From: Nordella sp. HKS 07
GTDB taxonomy: Bacteria > Pseudomonadota > Alphaproteobacteria > Rhizobiales > Aestuariivirgaceae
Direction: 5' to 3'
Assembly: GCF_011046735.1 (NCBI RefSeq)
Contig: NZ_CP049258.1
Location: 5,846,001-5,910,000, forward strand
DNA length: 64,000 bases
Every line of letters begins with the position of its first letter. Positions within the stretch are counted from its first letter, which is position 1. The translations under genes were made by a program, and so were the position numbers. The notes under the pieces are model-generated. The model was not told the DNA's origin and did no database searches. It worked only from the letters and a program-made list of their open reading frames with translations. Shown here piece after piece: positions 1 through 7,389 of the stretch.

Positions 1-1
1 C

Positions 2-490
2 GTCAATTCGGGCGGCAAGAGCGACATCACGGCCGCCACGCTACCGCAGGCTGCGGCCCAGACGGCGGCGCTCGACCTGAGCCGCAACATCGCCACTGCG
101 GCGTTGAAGGACGGCAGCGAAGCCCGCTACCAGTTCCGCGACCTCTTCGACGGCAGTCCTGAGACCGAGCTCGTGATCCAGGCACCCGACCAGGAGGTCA
201 ATGTATTGCTCGACCTCGGCGGCGAGCGGCAGGTGAGCGCGCTCGAATATGCGCCGCCGACCCAGGCCGACGGCATGGCCAAGGCGACCATCCTCGATGT
301 CATGGTATTGCCCGAGGGCAAGCTCGAGGCTTCGGGCCGGCCGGTCATGAGCTATCCGCTCCAGACTTCGGCCGGCCGCCAGACCTTCTCGCTTCCGGCC
401 CAGACACGCGGCAAATATCTATGGCTGCGCATTGCCGGACCCGCAGGGGCGGAGAAGGTCGCCGTCGGCGAATTCAAGGTCTTGCAGTAG
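2..490 (+). CDS. C-terminal part of a discoidin-like (F5/8 type C) domain protein
   Basis: The frame is open from the left edge, so the N-terminus lies outside the window; 162 codons are visible, ending at TAG 488-490. The visible part reads as one beta-rich domain: an LDLSRN opening, then LFDGSPET, a LLDLGGERQVSALEY strand pair and a closing YLWLRIAG strand, the order seen in F5/8 type C (discoidin) carbohydrate- or surface-binding domains. No catalytic motif is visible in this part. The gene converges on dapA with no gap between the two stop codons. The family call rests on pattern only; another beta-sandwich domain is possible. Confidence 0.5.
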   Translation, partial: VNSGGKSDITAATLPQAAAQTAALDLSRNIATAALKDGSEARYQFRDLFDGSPETELVIQAPDQEVNVLLDLGGERQVSALEYAPPTQADGMAKATILDVMVLPEGKLEASGRPVMSYPLQTSAGRQTFSLPAQTRGKYLWLRIAGPAGAEKVAVGEFKVLQ

Positions 491-1387
491 TCAAGCCGCC
501 GCGCGCGCCTTCAGCCCTTCGATATGCTGATCGATACGCTGCGCCAGGGCGTCCGAGATCGGCACCATGGGCAGTCTGAGCTCCGGACTGTCGATGAGGC
601 CGGTGCGCCACAGCCAGTGCTTGATCGGCGCGGGATTGGGTTCCTGGAACAACAGCCGCGGCGTGTCGGCATATGCCCGCCAGGCGGCGAGTGCCGCTCG
701 CTGGTCGCCTTGCCGGAGCAGCATGCGGACATGCGCCAAGGTCTCCGTTCCGACATGAGCGGAAGCGAGAATGCCGCCATCGGCGCCTTGCGTGAGCGCG
801 GTGTAGAAGAGGGCGTCTTCTCCGGTGAGCACGGAGAAGCCTTGCGGTCTGTGGCGCAGAAGATCGAAGGACTGGCCCGCATCGGCGCAGCAATCCTTCA
901 CACCGACAATGTTGGGGAGTTCCGCCAGGCGCAGCATCGTTTCATTGCCGAGGTTGACGCCGGTCCGATAAGGGATGTTGTAGATCACGATCGGGCGATC
1001 CGTATTGCCGGCGAGCTGCGCGAAATGCTGGTAGAGGCCGGTCTGCGAGGGGCGCGTGTAATAGGGGCAGGCGATCAGATAGCCATCGACGGCAAGCATC
1101 TGTGTCCGGTGCAGCGCCTTGAGCACCTTCACCGTGGCGCCCCCCGAGAGGCCGAGAAATATCGGCATCTGGCGCTTCGCCTCGGCAAGCTCGGCACGCG
1201 CCACCAGCACGATGCGGTCGGTCTCTTCGTCGCTGAGGCTCAAGCCTTCGCCTGTGGTGGCGCCGAGAATGACGCCGTCGACCGGCTGTGCGGCATAGTG
1301 GCGGATCATCCGGGTGAGCGACGTCTCGTCGAGCTCGCCGTTACGGAAGGGGGTGATCAGCGGGATCCACAGACCCACGATTGTCAT
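491..1387 (-). CDS. dapA: 4-hydroxy-tetrahydrodipicolinate synthase (DapA) family protein
   Basis: DapA condenses pyruvate with aspartate semialdehyde, the first committed step of lysine and diaminopimelate synthesis in the cytoplasm. The 298-residue product has the usual family length. Visible marks are GATTGEG at 42-48 (pyruvate carboxylate binding), Tyr136 in IYNIPYRTG with Arg141, and the Schiff-base Lys164 in VGVKD. The Lys is followed by DCC rather than the EAT common in characterised DapA, so another pyruvate-aldolase specificity within the family is possible. The ATG at 1387 was chosen over an in-frame one at 1402 because GAGGAG lies just upstream of it. A short Lys-containing leader reading frame and a terminator hairpin precede the gene, which favours a lysine-pathway role. 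Confidence 0.8.
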   Translation of the reverse strand: MTIVGLWIPLITPFRNGELDETSLTRMIRHYAAQPVDGVILGATTGEGLSLSDEETDRIVLVARAELAEAKRQMPIFLGLSGGATVKVLKALHRTQMLAVDGYLIACPYYTRPSQTGLYQHFAQLAGNTDRPIVIYNIPYRTGVNLGNETMLRLAELPNIVGVKDCCADAGQSFDLLRHRPQGFSVLTGEDALFYTALTQGADGGILASAHVGTETLAHVRMLLRQGDQRAALAAWRAYADTPRLLFQEPNPAPIKHWLWRTGLIDSPELRLPMVPISDALAQRIDQHIEGLKARAAA

Positions 1388-1420
1388 GTTTCGTCTCCTC
1401 ATGGGCCGGAGACGGGCAAC

Positions 1421-1448
1421 AAAAAACCCCGTCCAAACCGGCGGGGTT
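1421..1448 (-). terminator. Intrinsic terminator/attenuator hairpin just upstream of dapA
   Basis: On the minus strand a perfect 7-bp stem (AACCCCG 1425-1431 with CGGGGTT 1442-1448, 10-nt loop) is followed directly by six U. It ends about 33 bases before the dapA start, so it would stop transcription before dapA. The CCCCG arm can also pair with CGGGG inside the leader frame (plus-strand 1498-1503), giving an antiterminator. A terminator inside a leader, with an alternative partner, is the layout of an attenuator. Confidence 0.65.
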
Positions 1449-1476
1449 CACTTCGATCTTCTGGCGGCTGTCTACT

Positions 1477-1551
1477 TCACACGCAAGCGATCTTCGTCCC
1501 CCGAATGGGAGATTTTTTCGATTTCGCGTTGATGGTGCGGCAAGCGGCCAT
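1477..1551 (-). CDS. Putative 24-residue leader peptide before dapA
   Basis: An ATG at 1551 opens 24 codons ending in TGA at 1477-1479, before the attenuator hairpin. The peptide has a KSKK cluster at residues 10-13 and another Lys at 20, suiting a leader that senses charged lysyl-tRNA upstream of a lysine-pathway gene. The codons after the Lys cluster (CGG GGG) contain the antiterminator partner of the hairpin. No clear ribosome binding site is seen. The promoter guess would put the transcript start within a few bases of the ATG, so the leader could be leaderless. Translation is not shown by the sequence alone. Confidence 0.4.
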   Translation of the reverse strand: MAACRTINAKSKKSPIRGTKIACV

Positions 1552-1557
1552 GTTCTG

Positions 1558-1586
1558 AGAATGACCGATCAAGCGCGCGCGGTCAA
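1558..1586 (-). promoter_or_regulatory. dapA: Candidate promoter of the dapA leader
   Basis: Read on the minus strand, TTGACC (plus positions 1581-1586) and CATTCT (1558-1563) are 17 bases apart. The -35 box is good and the -10 box poor (3 of 6 matches). Transcription would begin within a few bases of the leader ATG. Confidence 0.3.
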
Positions 1587-1616
1587 GGTTGACTTGCTTT
1601 CGAGGTCTTCGCCGGC

Positions 1617-1730
1617 CTAGCGCGTATCCCGGCGACGTAGAATCACGTCGCCGAAAAGGATTCGCGCCAAATCAATATGTTGGAGCAAATCCTTATCGCC
1701 AAAGTCTTCAACTTTGGCGGGATTTGCTCT
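1617..1730. repeat. Double-hairpin intergenic repeat, copy 1
   Basis: A block of about 114 bp closely matches 19057-19165. It holds two hairpins. The first is GGCGACGT with ACGTCGCC around a 6-nt loop. The second is long: outer arms GAGCAAATC and GATTTGCTC, inner arms CGCCAAAGT and ACTTTGGCG. The other copy has the first stem changed on both arms so that pairing is kept. This copy lies between the dapA leader region and the MalT-type regulator gene. Confidence 0.8.
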
Positions 1731-1771
1731 AGATCAGGCTCACTTCAGTCCGGTTGGAGAATGAGCCACGG

Positions 1772-4495
1772 ATGTTCATCGAGACCAAGATGCATCCCCC
1801 GCATTTGCGCGGGGCGACGGTGGAGCGACCGCGACTGATCGCCATGCTCGAGGAGGCGACGCAAGGCAGGCTCGCCATCGTCTCCTCGCCGGCCGGGTTC
1901 GGCAAATCGACGCTGCTTGCGCAATGGGCGGTGAAGGCCGCGGTCGGCCGACGCATCGCCTGGCTCTCTGTCGATGCACAGGACAATGACCTCGCCCGCT
2001 TCCTGAGATATATCACCGGCACGCTCAACCGCGCCGATGCCACGATCGCCGCCCATGCGCTTTCGCTCATCGAGTCGAGCCCGGTCACGCCTGTCGAGTC
2101 CATCCTGGCAGGTCTCGTCAACGATCTGTCGCGATTGTCGGAGCCCGTCTATCTCGTGCTCGACGATGCGCATCTCATCATCTCCTCCGAGATCGCCGTC
2201 TTCCTCAATGCGCTCGTGACCTATGCGCCGCCGGCGCTGCATGTGGTGCTCGCCACGCGCGGCGAATTGCCGGTCGACGCCATGCGGATGAAAGGGCAAG
2301 TGGTCAATCTCGGCGCCAGCGAATTGCGTTTCTCGCTCGACGAAACCGATCACTATCTGCGTCAGGTCTGCCGGCTCGATCTGTCGACCGCCGGGGTCGT
2401 GGCGCTGCATCACAAGACAGAAGGTTGGCCGCTCGGCCTTCAGCTCGTCTCGCTGACGCTCGCGCATGAGCCGTCGAAGGAAAAATTCATCACCGAATTC
2501 TCGGGCAGCCAGCGCGATGTGGCGGGCTTCCTCGCCCATGAGGTGCTGGCACGCCAGCCGGCCGAGGTCCAGGATCTCCTGCTCCGCACCTCGATCCTCG
2601 AACGCTTCAATCTGGGCCTTGTCCAGGCGGTCTCGCCCGATCTCGATGGCGCAATGATCCTGGCGCTGATCGAGCGCGCCAATCTTTTCCTCATTGCCCT
2701 CGACAGCACCGGCCATTGGTTTCGCTACCACCATCTTTTCAGCGATTTCCTGCGCGGCAAGCTCGCGGCCTGGAGCATAGCGCGCCGCGCCGATCTCCAC
2801 CGCAGGGCTTCCGCCTGGCTCTCCGCCAACGGCTATGTCTCGGATGCCGTTGGCCATGCGCTCGCCGCCGGTGATCAGGACGTGGCGGCGGATCTGGTGG
2901 AGAAATGCGCGACCCCGATCATCATGCAGGGCCATATTCCGCTGGTGACGGAATGGCTGAACCGTCTGCCGCCCGACGTGATCGCGACCCGGCCGCGCCT
3001 TCTCTTGACCCGTGTCTGGGCGCATTTCCACACCGGCCGCTCGCGCGAGGCGGTGCGCGTTCTCAAGCAGGCGAAGCAACTGGTCGCGAAGCTCGCACGC
3101 GACGGCGCCATCGATCGCAAGACGATCCGCGCGCTCGAGGCCGAGCTGCGGACATTGACCACAGGTGTCGTCAGCGCGGCCGACTGGCCGCGCATGGCGA
3201 CGAAGCTGGCCGCGCGCTGGCTCGCCGATTATCCGGAAGGCGAGCCCTTTGCTCAGGGTACCTTGAGCAATATCCGCGCTTTCGCGCATTTCTCGCTGGG
3301 AGAATCGGATGCCGCGAGGCTCGCGGCGCTGAAGGCGCGCGACCATCACGCGGCGGCCCATTCGATCTTCGGCATCGTCTATGCCGATCTCATTCTGGGG
3401 CTCGTCGAATTGTCGGCCGGCAATCTGCCTCAGGCGCATGATCTGCTTACCCGCGCGAGGCAACTCGCGCGTGAAAGGCTTGGCGCCAATTCTTACTCGG
3501 AAGCCATGTCGGCGATCATACAGGTCGAGCTCCTTTATGAGTGGGACGATCTGCACAGCGCCGAGCGTCTGCTGCATCAGCATCGCCGGGTGATCGAGGA
3601 GTGCGGCCTGGTCGTGCATGAAATGGCTTGCAAGCTGCATCTGGCGCGGCTGGCCCAGGCCAATGGCCGCCATGACGAGGCGATCTTCCATCTCGAGCGC
3701 GCCGAGCAGCTCGGCATGGAGAAACGCTATCGTCGCCTGACCGTCAGCGCCCTCAATGATCGCGTGCGGTTGCTCCTCTCTCGTGGCGACGTCGCCGCTG
3801 CGCGCATGGCCTTGCAGTTGCGTGGCATCAGTTTGACCGCGAGCGAGAGAGCCAAGGACATCCATCCGCTCGAAGAACATGCCCATATCGGCGTGGCGCG
3901 CGTGCTCATTGCCGAGGGGCATCCCAAACGCGCCATCGCCATTCTCGAGCGCATTGCCGAACGCCAGCGCCGCGACGGGCGCCTGCGCGGTCTCATCCAG
4001 GTGCGCGCGCTGGTGGCGATCGCCGCCCATGCGGCGGGCGAGACCTTGCAGGCCTTGGCCGCCACGGTCGATCTCATCACGCTGGCGCTGCCGCAGCGGG
4101 CGATGCGCTCGCTCGTCGATGAAGGGCCGCTCCTGAAGGCGGCGCTCGATTTCGCCCGAGGCCGCATCCCCGCCTGGTCGCGCAAGTCGGAAACCGCCGA
4201 TTTCGTTGAACGCGTTATGGCGGCGCTCAATCGCGCCGGGGCCGGCCGTGCGCCAATGCGCATTTCGGGCCAGTCGTCCAGGAAGCCCCTGAGCGGCAAG
4301 GAGATGGAGGTCGCCTCGTACCTCATGTGCGCCTACAGCAACCGTCAGTTGGCACAGTCACTCGCCATGGCGCCCGATACGGTCAAGTGGCATTTGAAGA
4401 ACATCTTCGGCAAGCTCGGCGTGTCCAACCGCACCGAGGCGGTCCTCAAACTGAAGGAAATCGGCCTCATCGCGCCACCCGAAAGTGTGGGGTGA
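1772..4495 (+). CDS. MalT-type LuxR-family transcriptional regulator (STAND ATPase)
   Basis: The 907-residue protein has the MalT layout. An N-terminal NTPase has its P-loop SPAGFGKST at about 39-47 and an LVLDDAH Walker B-like stretch near 135. A long helical middle carries TPR-like repeats. The last 65 residues form a LuxR helix-turn-helix (LSGKEMEVASYL... then NRQLAQSLAMAPDTVKWHLKNIFGKL). MalT itself is an ATP-dependent activator bound by its inducer. The inducer here is unknown and no sugar operon sits beside the gene. ATG 1772 was chosen, with GGAGA 11 bases upstream, rather than an in-frame TTG at 1754. Many MalT-like regulators in this group are orphans. Confidence 0.85.
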   Translation: MFIETKMHPPHLRGATVERPRLIAMLEEATQGRLAIVSSPAGFGKSTLLAQWAVKAAVGRRIAWLSVDAQDNDLARFLRYITGTLNRADATIAAHALSLIESSPVTPVESILAGLVNDLSRLSEPVYLVLDDAHLIISSEIAVFLNALVTYAPPALHVVLATRGELPVDAMRMKGQVVNLGASELRFSLDETDHYLRQVCRLDLSTAGVVALHHKTEGWPLGLQLVSLTLAHEPSKEKFITEFSGSQRDVAGFLAHEVLARQPAEVQDLLLRTSILERFNLGLVQAVSPDLDGAMILALIERANLFLIALDSTGHWFRYHHLFSDFLRGKLAAWSIARRADLHRRASAWLSANGYVSDAVGHALAAGDQDVAADLVEKCATPIIMQGHIPLVTEWLNRLPPDVIATRPRLLLTRVWAHFHTGRSREAVRVLKQAKQLVAKLARDGAIDRKTIRALEAELRTLTTGVVSAADWPRMATKLAARWLADYPEGEPFAQGTLSNIRAFAHFSLGESDAARLAALKARDHHAAAHSIFGIVYADLILGLVELSAGNLPQAHDLLTRARQLARERLGANSYSEAMSAIIQVELLYEWDDLHSAERLLHQHRRVIEECGLVVHEMACKLHLARLAQANGRHDEAIFHLERAEQLGMEKRYRRLTVSALNDRVRLLLSRGDVAAARMALQLRGISLTASERAKDIHPLEEHAHIGVARVLIAEGHPKRAIAILERIAERQRRDGRLRGLIQVRALVAIAAHAAGETLQALAATVDLITLALPQRAMRSLVDEGPLLKAALDFARGRIPAWSRKSETADFVERVMAALNRAGAGRAPMRISGQSSRKPLSGKEMEVASYLMCAYSNRQLAQSLAMAPDTVKWHLKNIFGKLGVSNRTEAVLKLKEIGLIAPPESVG

Positions 4496-4583
4496 AAAAC
4501 ACCACCCGTTACCCGAAGGTGTCGGGACACTTCAGGTCAGGAAGCGCCATCATCGCCACCGTCTGATCAAGCGGGGAGTCACA

Positions 4584-5685
4584 ATGGCGACGGGTTTCGT
4601 CTTTCACGAGCTTTATCTGTGGCACAATACCTGGAATTGGAACCAGGTGTTTCCGCCGGGCCTCCATATTCAGCCCGGCACCCATGCCGAAAATCCCGAG
4701 ACCAAGCGGCGCCTGCGCAATCTCCTCGAAGTCAGCGGGCTGCTCGACCAGCTGACGATCATCAAGCCGCGGCCGGCGAGCGTCGAGGAAGTGGTGCGCG
4801 TCCACACGCCGGCGCATGTGAGCCATATTCGGGAGATCAGCGAGCGTGGCTATGGCGATGCGAGCATGCTCACGCCTCTGGGCGCCGGCAGCTACGAGAT
4901 AGCACTTCTCGCCGCCGGCGGCGCCATCGAGGCTGTCGACGCCGTCGTCACGGGCAAGGTCGCCAATGCCTATGCGCTGATCCGCCCGCCGGGACATCAC
5001 GCGACCAAAGATGTCGGCATGGGCTTCTGTCTCTTCGCCAATGCCGCGATCGCCGTGCGCCACGCCCAGAAGGTGCTGGGCGTCGGCCGCGTCGCCACTG
5101 TCGACTGAGACGTCCATCACGGCAACGGCACGCAGGCGATATTCTATGACGATCCGAGCGTGCTCACCATTTCGCTGCATCAGGACAATCTGTTCCCCGC
5201 CGCTTCGGGCGGCATTTCCGAAAACGGCACTGGCGCGGGCGAGGGCTTCAACATCAATGTGCCGTTGCCGCCGGGTTCCGGACCAGGCGCCTATATTGCC
5301 GCCTTCGAGCGCGTGGTGCTGCCGGCGCTCCGGCGCTTCAAGCCTGAGCTTATCGTCGTGCCGTCGGGCTTCGATGCGGGTGGCGTCGATCCCCTGGGCC
5401 GCATGATGATGAGCGCCGATGGCTTCCGTGACCTCACGCGCCTCCTGATGACGGCGGCGACGGAACTCTGCGGGGGACGTATCGCGATGACCCATGAGGG
5501 CGGCTATTCCGAGATGTATGCGCCCTATTGCGGCCTCGCGGTGATCGAGGAATTGTCCGGTCATAAGACCGAGGGTCGAGGATCCGTGGGGGCCGCTGAT
5601 GGCGCAATGGGGTGGCATGGATGCGCAACCCCATCAACTCGCCGTGATCGAGGAGGCCTTCCGCCTTGTCCAGAGAATTAGGTAG
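4584..5685 (+). pseudogene. Histone deacetylase / acetylpolyamine amidohydrolase family gene, broken by a TGA and a frameshift
   Basis: The intact product would be a class II HDAC-fold zinc amidohydrolase of about 366 residues, which removes acetyl groups from polyamines or similar amines. RPPGHHA and the later SGFDAGGVDPLG and HEGGYSE motifs are present. Two lesions are seen. At 5106-5108 the Trp codon of the conserved VDWDVHHGNG motif is TGA. Near 5571-5577 an extra G (GAGGGTCGAG for GAGGTCGAG) shifts the frame; removing it gives a sensible C-terminus, EDPWGPLMAQW..., ending at TAG 5683-5685. The start has GGGGAG upstream. Either lesion would inactivate the enzyme. Consensus error could explain the G-run indel but explains the TGA less well. 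Confidence 0.8.
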
Positions 5686-5752
5686 GTCCTGACAGGTGAA
5701 TTCCTCGTGCTGAGCGGGTAAACTGCCGGCAAGTCGCTCAGTGAGGGTTCCT

Positions 5753-6172
5753 ATGCTGACTTACGTCTATTTCGGCACCAGCGATCTTGCCCGGGCCATC
5801 GCGTTCTACAACAAGGTCCTGGCGCCGCTCGGCATGCAGCGCTGCATCACCGGCGATCCGGAATGGGACCGCACATCGGCCGGCTGGGGCCTTTACGAGG
5901 AGAATGGTCTGCGCGAATGCGCGTTCTGGATCGGCCTTCCGTTCAATCAGCAGCCGGCGACGGTGGGCAATGGCAGCATGGTCGCCTTCCGCGCGCACTC
6001 GTGGCAGGGTGTGGATGATTTCCATGCCGCCGCTTTGGCGCAGGGCGGCAATTGCGAGGGCCCGCCCGGACTCAGACTCCATTACAGCCCGGACTTCTAT
6101 GGCGCATATGTCCGCGATCCGGACGGCAACAAGCTGGCCGCGGTCTGCCGCGGCTTCACCGAACGGCAATGA
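5753..6172 (+). CDS. VOC-family (glyoxalase/bleomycin-resistance fold) protein
   Basis: This 139-residue protein has the paired beta-alpha-beta-beta-beta layout of the vicinal oxygen chelate fold. It opens with LTYVYFGTSDLARAIAFYNKVL and ends with GAYVRDPDGNKLAAVC, the usual first and last strands. The family includes dioxygenases, isomerases and binding proteins, and nothing here fixes the substrate. ATG 5753 is preferred over GTG 5741 because GAGGG at 5743-5747 fits as its ribosome binding site. The stop overlaps the start region of the next small gene. Confidence 0.8.
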   Translation: MLTYVYFGTSDLARAIAFYNKVLAPLGMQRCITGDPEWDRTSAGWGLYEENGLRECAFWIGLPFNQQPATVGNGSMVAFRAHSWQGVDDFHAAALAQGGNCEGPPGLRLHYSPDFYGAYVRDPDGNKLAAVCRGFTERQ

Positions 6173-6183
6173 TGGAGGACCGG

Positions 6184-6468
6184 ATGGCTGGAAGGAACTT
6201 CTATGATCTGACCAAGGCCCTCGGCCGCTGGGACAATGAGGGCGGGGCCATCGCTCCGACGCCGGTGCCGGACACGGCATTGGCCAAGGATGAAGAGCGC
6301 ATCCTGAAATGTCTTGGCGCGGCGGTGATCATGCAGTGGAACGATCTGCCGACCGACATCCAGCGAAACATCTTCGTGGATGCGTCATCGATGAGCGATC
6401 CCGCCCGGCAGTTCCAGCTCAAGCAGCAGATTGCCCGCTTCCTGCACGAGCATAAAAACGGCTCCTGA
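6184..6468 (+). CDS. Small conserved-looking protein of unknown function
   Basis: A 94-residue acidic and amphipathic protein with no signal peptide or membrane segment. ATG 6184 is chosen because GGAGG lies five bases before it; an in-frame ATG overlapping the previous stop at 6172 is the alternative. The chain ends with ARQFQLKQQIARFLHEHKN, a probable C-terminal helix. It appears co-transcribed with the VOC gene and converges with the Rrf2 regulator. No family is recognised. Confidence 0.65.
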   Translation: MAGRNFYDLTKALGRWDNEGGAIAPTPVPDTALAKDEERILKCLGAAVIMQWNDLPTDIQRNIFVDASSMSDPARQFQLKQQIARFLHEHKNGS

Positions 6469-6476
6469 TTTCCAGT

Positions 6477-6893
6477 TCAACTGATCTGGCTCGCTATGTC
6501 GTCGAGCGTAGTGGCGGCCAGTGCCCGCTCGAGCGCCTGTTCGGCGCCGCGCAGAGGCTCCGCCACGACTTTGATGACGGCCGCCCCGATGGGGCATTTG
6601 TGCTTGGGGTCTGTCTTGTGCATGCGGAAGATGCTCTCATCCTCGACCGCCTTGTAGATGTCGGCAAGGGTGATGCGCCCGGCATGGCGGCTGAGCTTGA
6701 AGCCGCCGGCGCGGCCGGTGACGGAGGCGACGAGGGAAGCCCGTTCGAGATCGCGCATCAGGCGGCGAATGACCACCGGATTGGTGTTGACGCTCTCGGC
6801 GACGATGGTTGAACAGACGGGACCGCCATCCGCCCTGCGGGCGATGACGCTCAGCGCGTGAACCGCGACCATGAATCGACTGCTCGACAGCAT
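6477..6893 (-). CDS. Rrf2-family transcriptional regulator without the iron-sulfur cysteine cluster
   Basis: A 138-residue winged-helix regulator with the Rrf2 pattern MLSSSRFMVAVHALSVIA, then SVNTNPVVIRRLMRDLERASLV for the DNA-reading helix and GRAGGFKLSR for the wing. IscR- and NsrR-type members use three spaced Cys in the 90-110 region to hold an Fe-S cluster. Here only Cys100 (KHKCPIG) remains there, with Cys27 elsewhere, so this is likely a cluster-free, thiol-sensing member like YwnA. GGAG seven bases before the ATG supports the start. It is divergent from ftsB, with 54 bp shared between them. Confidence 0.85.
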   Translation of the reverse strand: MLSSSRFMVAVHALSVIARRADGGPVCSTIVAESVNTNPVVIRRLMRDLERASLVASVTGRAGGFKLSRHAGRITLADIYKAVEDESIFRMHKTDPKHKCPIGAAVIKVVAEPLRGAEQALERALAATTLDDIASQIS

Positions 6894-6947
6894 TATGCAA
6901 CTCCGACCATTACATATTTAGGGCGGCGGCGTCTGAACCGCAACGCA

Positions 6948-7274
6948 ATGTTAACCTCGTCCCGTCAATTTCGGGGAATGGTGAAGCGCAAATTCGACCT
7001 GATCGTCATGCTCGTCTGCATGGGCCTGCTCGGCTATTTCGGCTGGCATGGCTATTACGGTCCGCGCAGCTTCGACCACCGCGACGCGCTCGCCGCCAAG
7101 GCGGAAGCGTTGAATGTGAAGGTTGCCGCCATTCGCGACGAGCGCCAGGCTCTGGAACGCAAGGTTTCTCTCATGCGGCCGCAATCGATCGATCCTGACA
7201 TGCTCGACGAACTGGCGCGCTCGACCCTCGATTTCGGCAAGCCAGGCGAGCTGATCGTCAAACTGCCGAACTAA
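6948..7274 (+). CDS. ftsB: FtsB-like septum formation initiator (DivIC family)
   Basis: The 108-residue protein has one membrane helix (FDLIVMLVCMGLLGYFGWHGYYG, about residues 16-38) followed by a coiled-coil stretch (DALAAKAEALNVKVAAIRDERQALERKV) and a short C-terminal part with DMLDELARSTLDF, as in alphaproteobacterial FtsB. FtsB bridges FtsL and FtsQ in the divisome at the inner membrane. Its place directly before pdhA is typical for rhizobia. The start is uncertain: ATG 6978 would give a 98-residue form. Confidence 0.8.
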   Translation: MLTSSRQFRGMVKRKFDLIVMLVCMGLLGYFGWHGYYGPRSFDHRDALAAKAEALNVKVAAIRDERQALERKVSLMRPQSIDPDMLDELARSTLDFGKPGELIVKLPN

Positions 7275-7331
7275 ATTCCCTTAATATTCCGGCCGATAAA
7301 CTGAAAACCAGTTAATCAAGAATTTTCCCTG

Positions 7332-7357
7332 TTGAACCAAGTGTTTAGTGCTATAGT
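7332..7357 (+). promoter_or_regulatory. Candidate promoter of the pdh cluster
   Basis: TATAGT at 7352-7357 is preceded by TGC, an extended -10 arrangement, with TTGAAC at 7332-7337 as a weak -35 box at short spacing (14 bases). It sits about 30 bases before the pdhA ribosome binding site in an AT-rich gap. Confidence 0.35.
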
Positions 7358-7389
7358 TCCCCTCAAGAAAACGATGGAGAGGCGGTCCT

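Noticed and set aside
524-1558. A long open frame of 344 codons opposite dapA
   Set aside because: It is a shadow of dapA on the other strand. It has no domain pattern, while dapA has full family motifs and a good ribosome binding site.
1745-4030. A 761-codon open frame on the minus strand over the MalT-type gene
   Set aside because: High GC at third positions keeps the opposite strand open. Its product is Arg/His/Gln-rich with no fold, and the plus strand has a clear P-loop and LuxR helix-turn-helix.
5106-5108. TGA recoding (selenocysteine or Trp) in the deacetylase gene
   Set aside because: A second lesion lies in the same gene, no selenocysteine insertion structure is evident, and TGA ends many other genes here.
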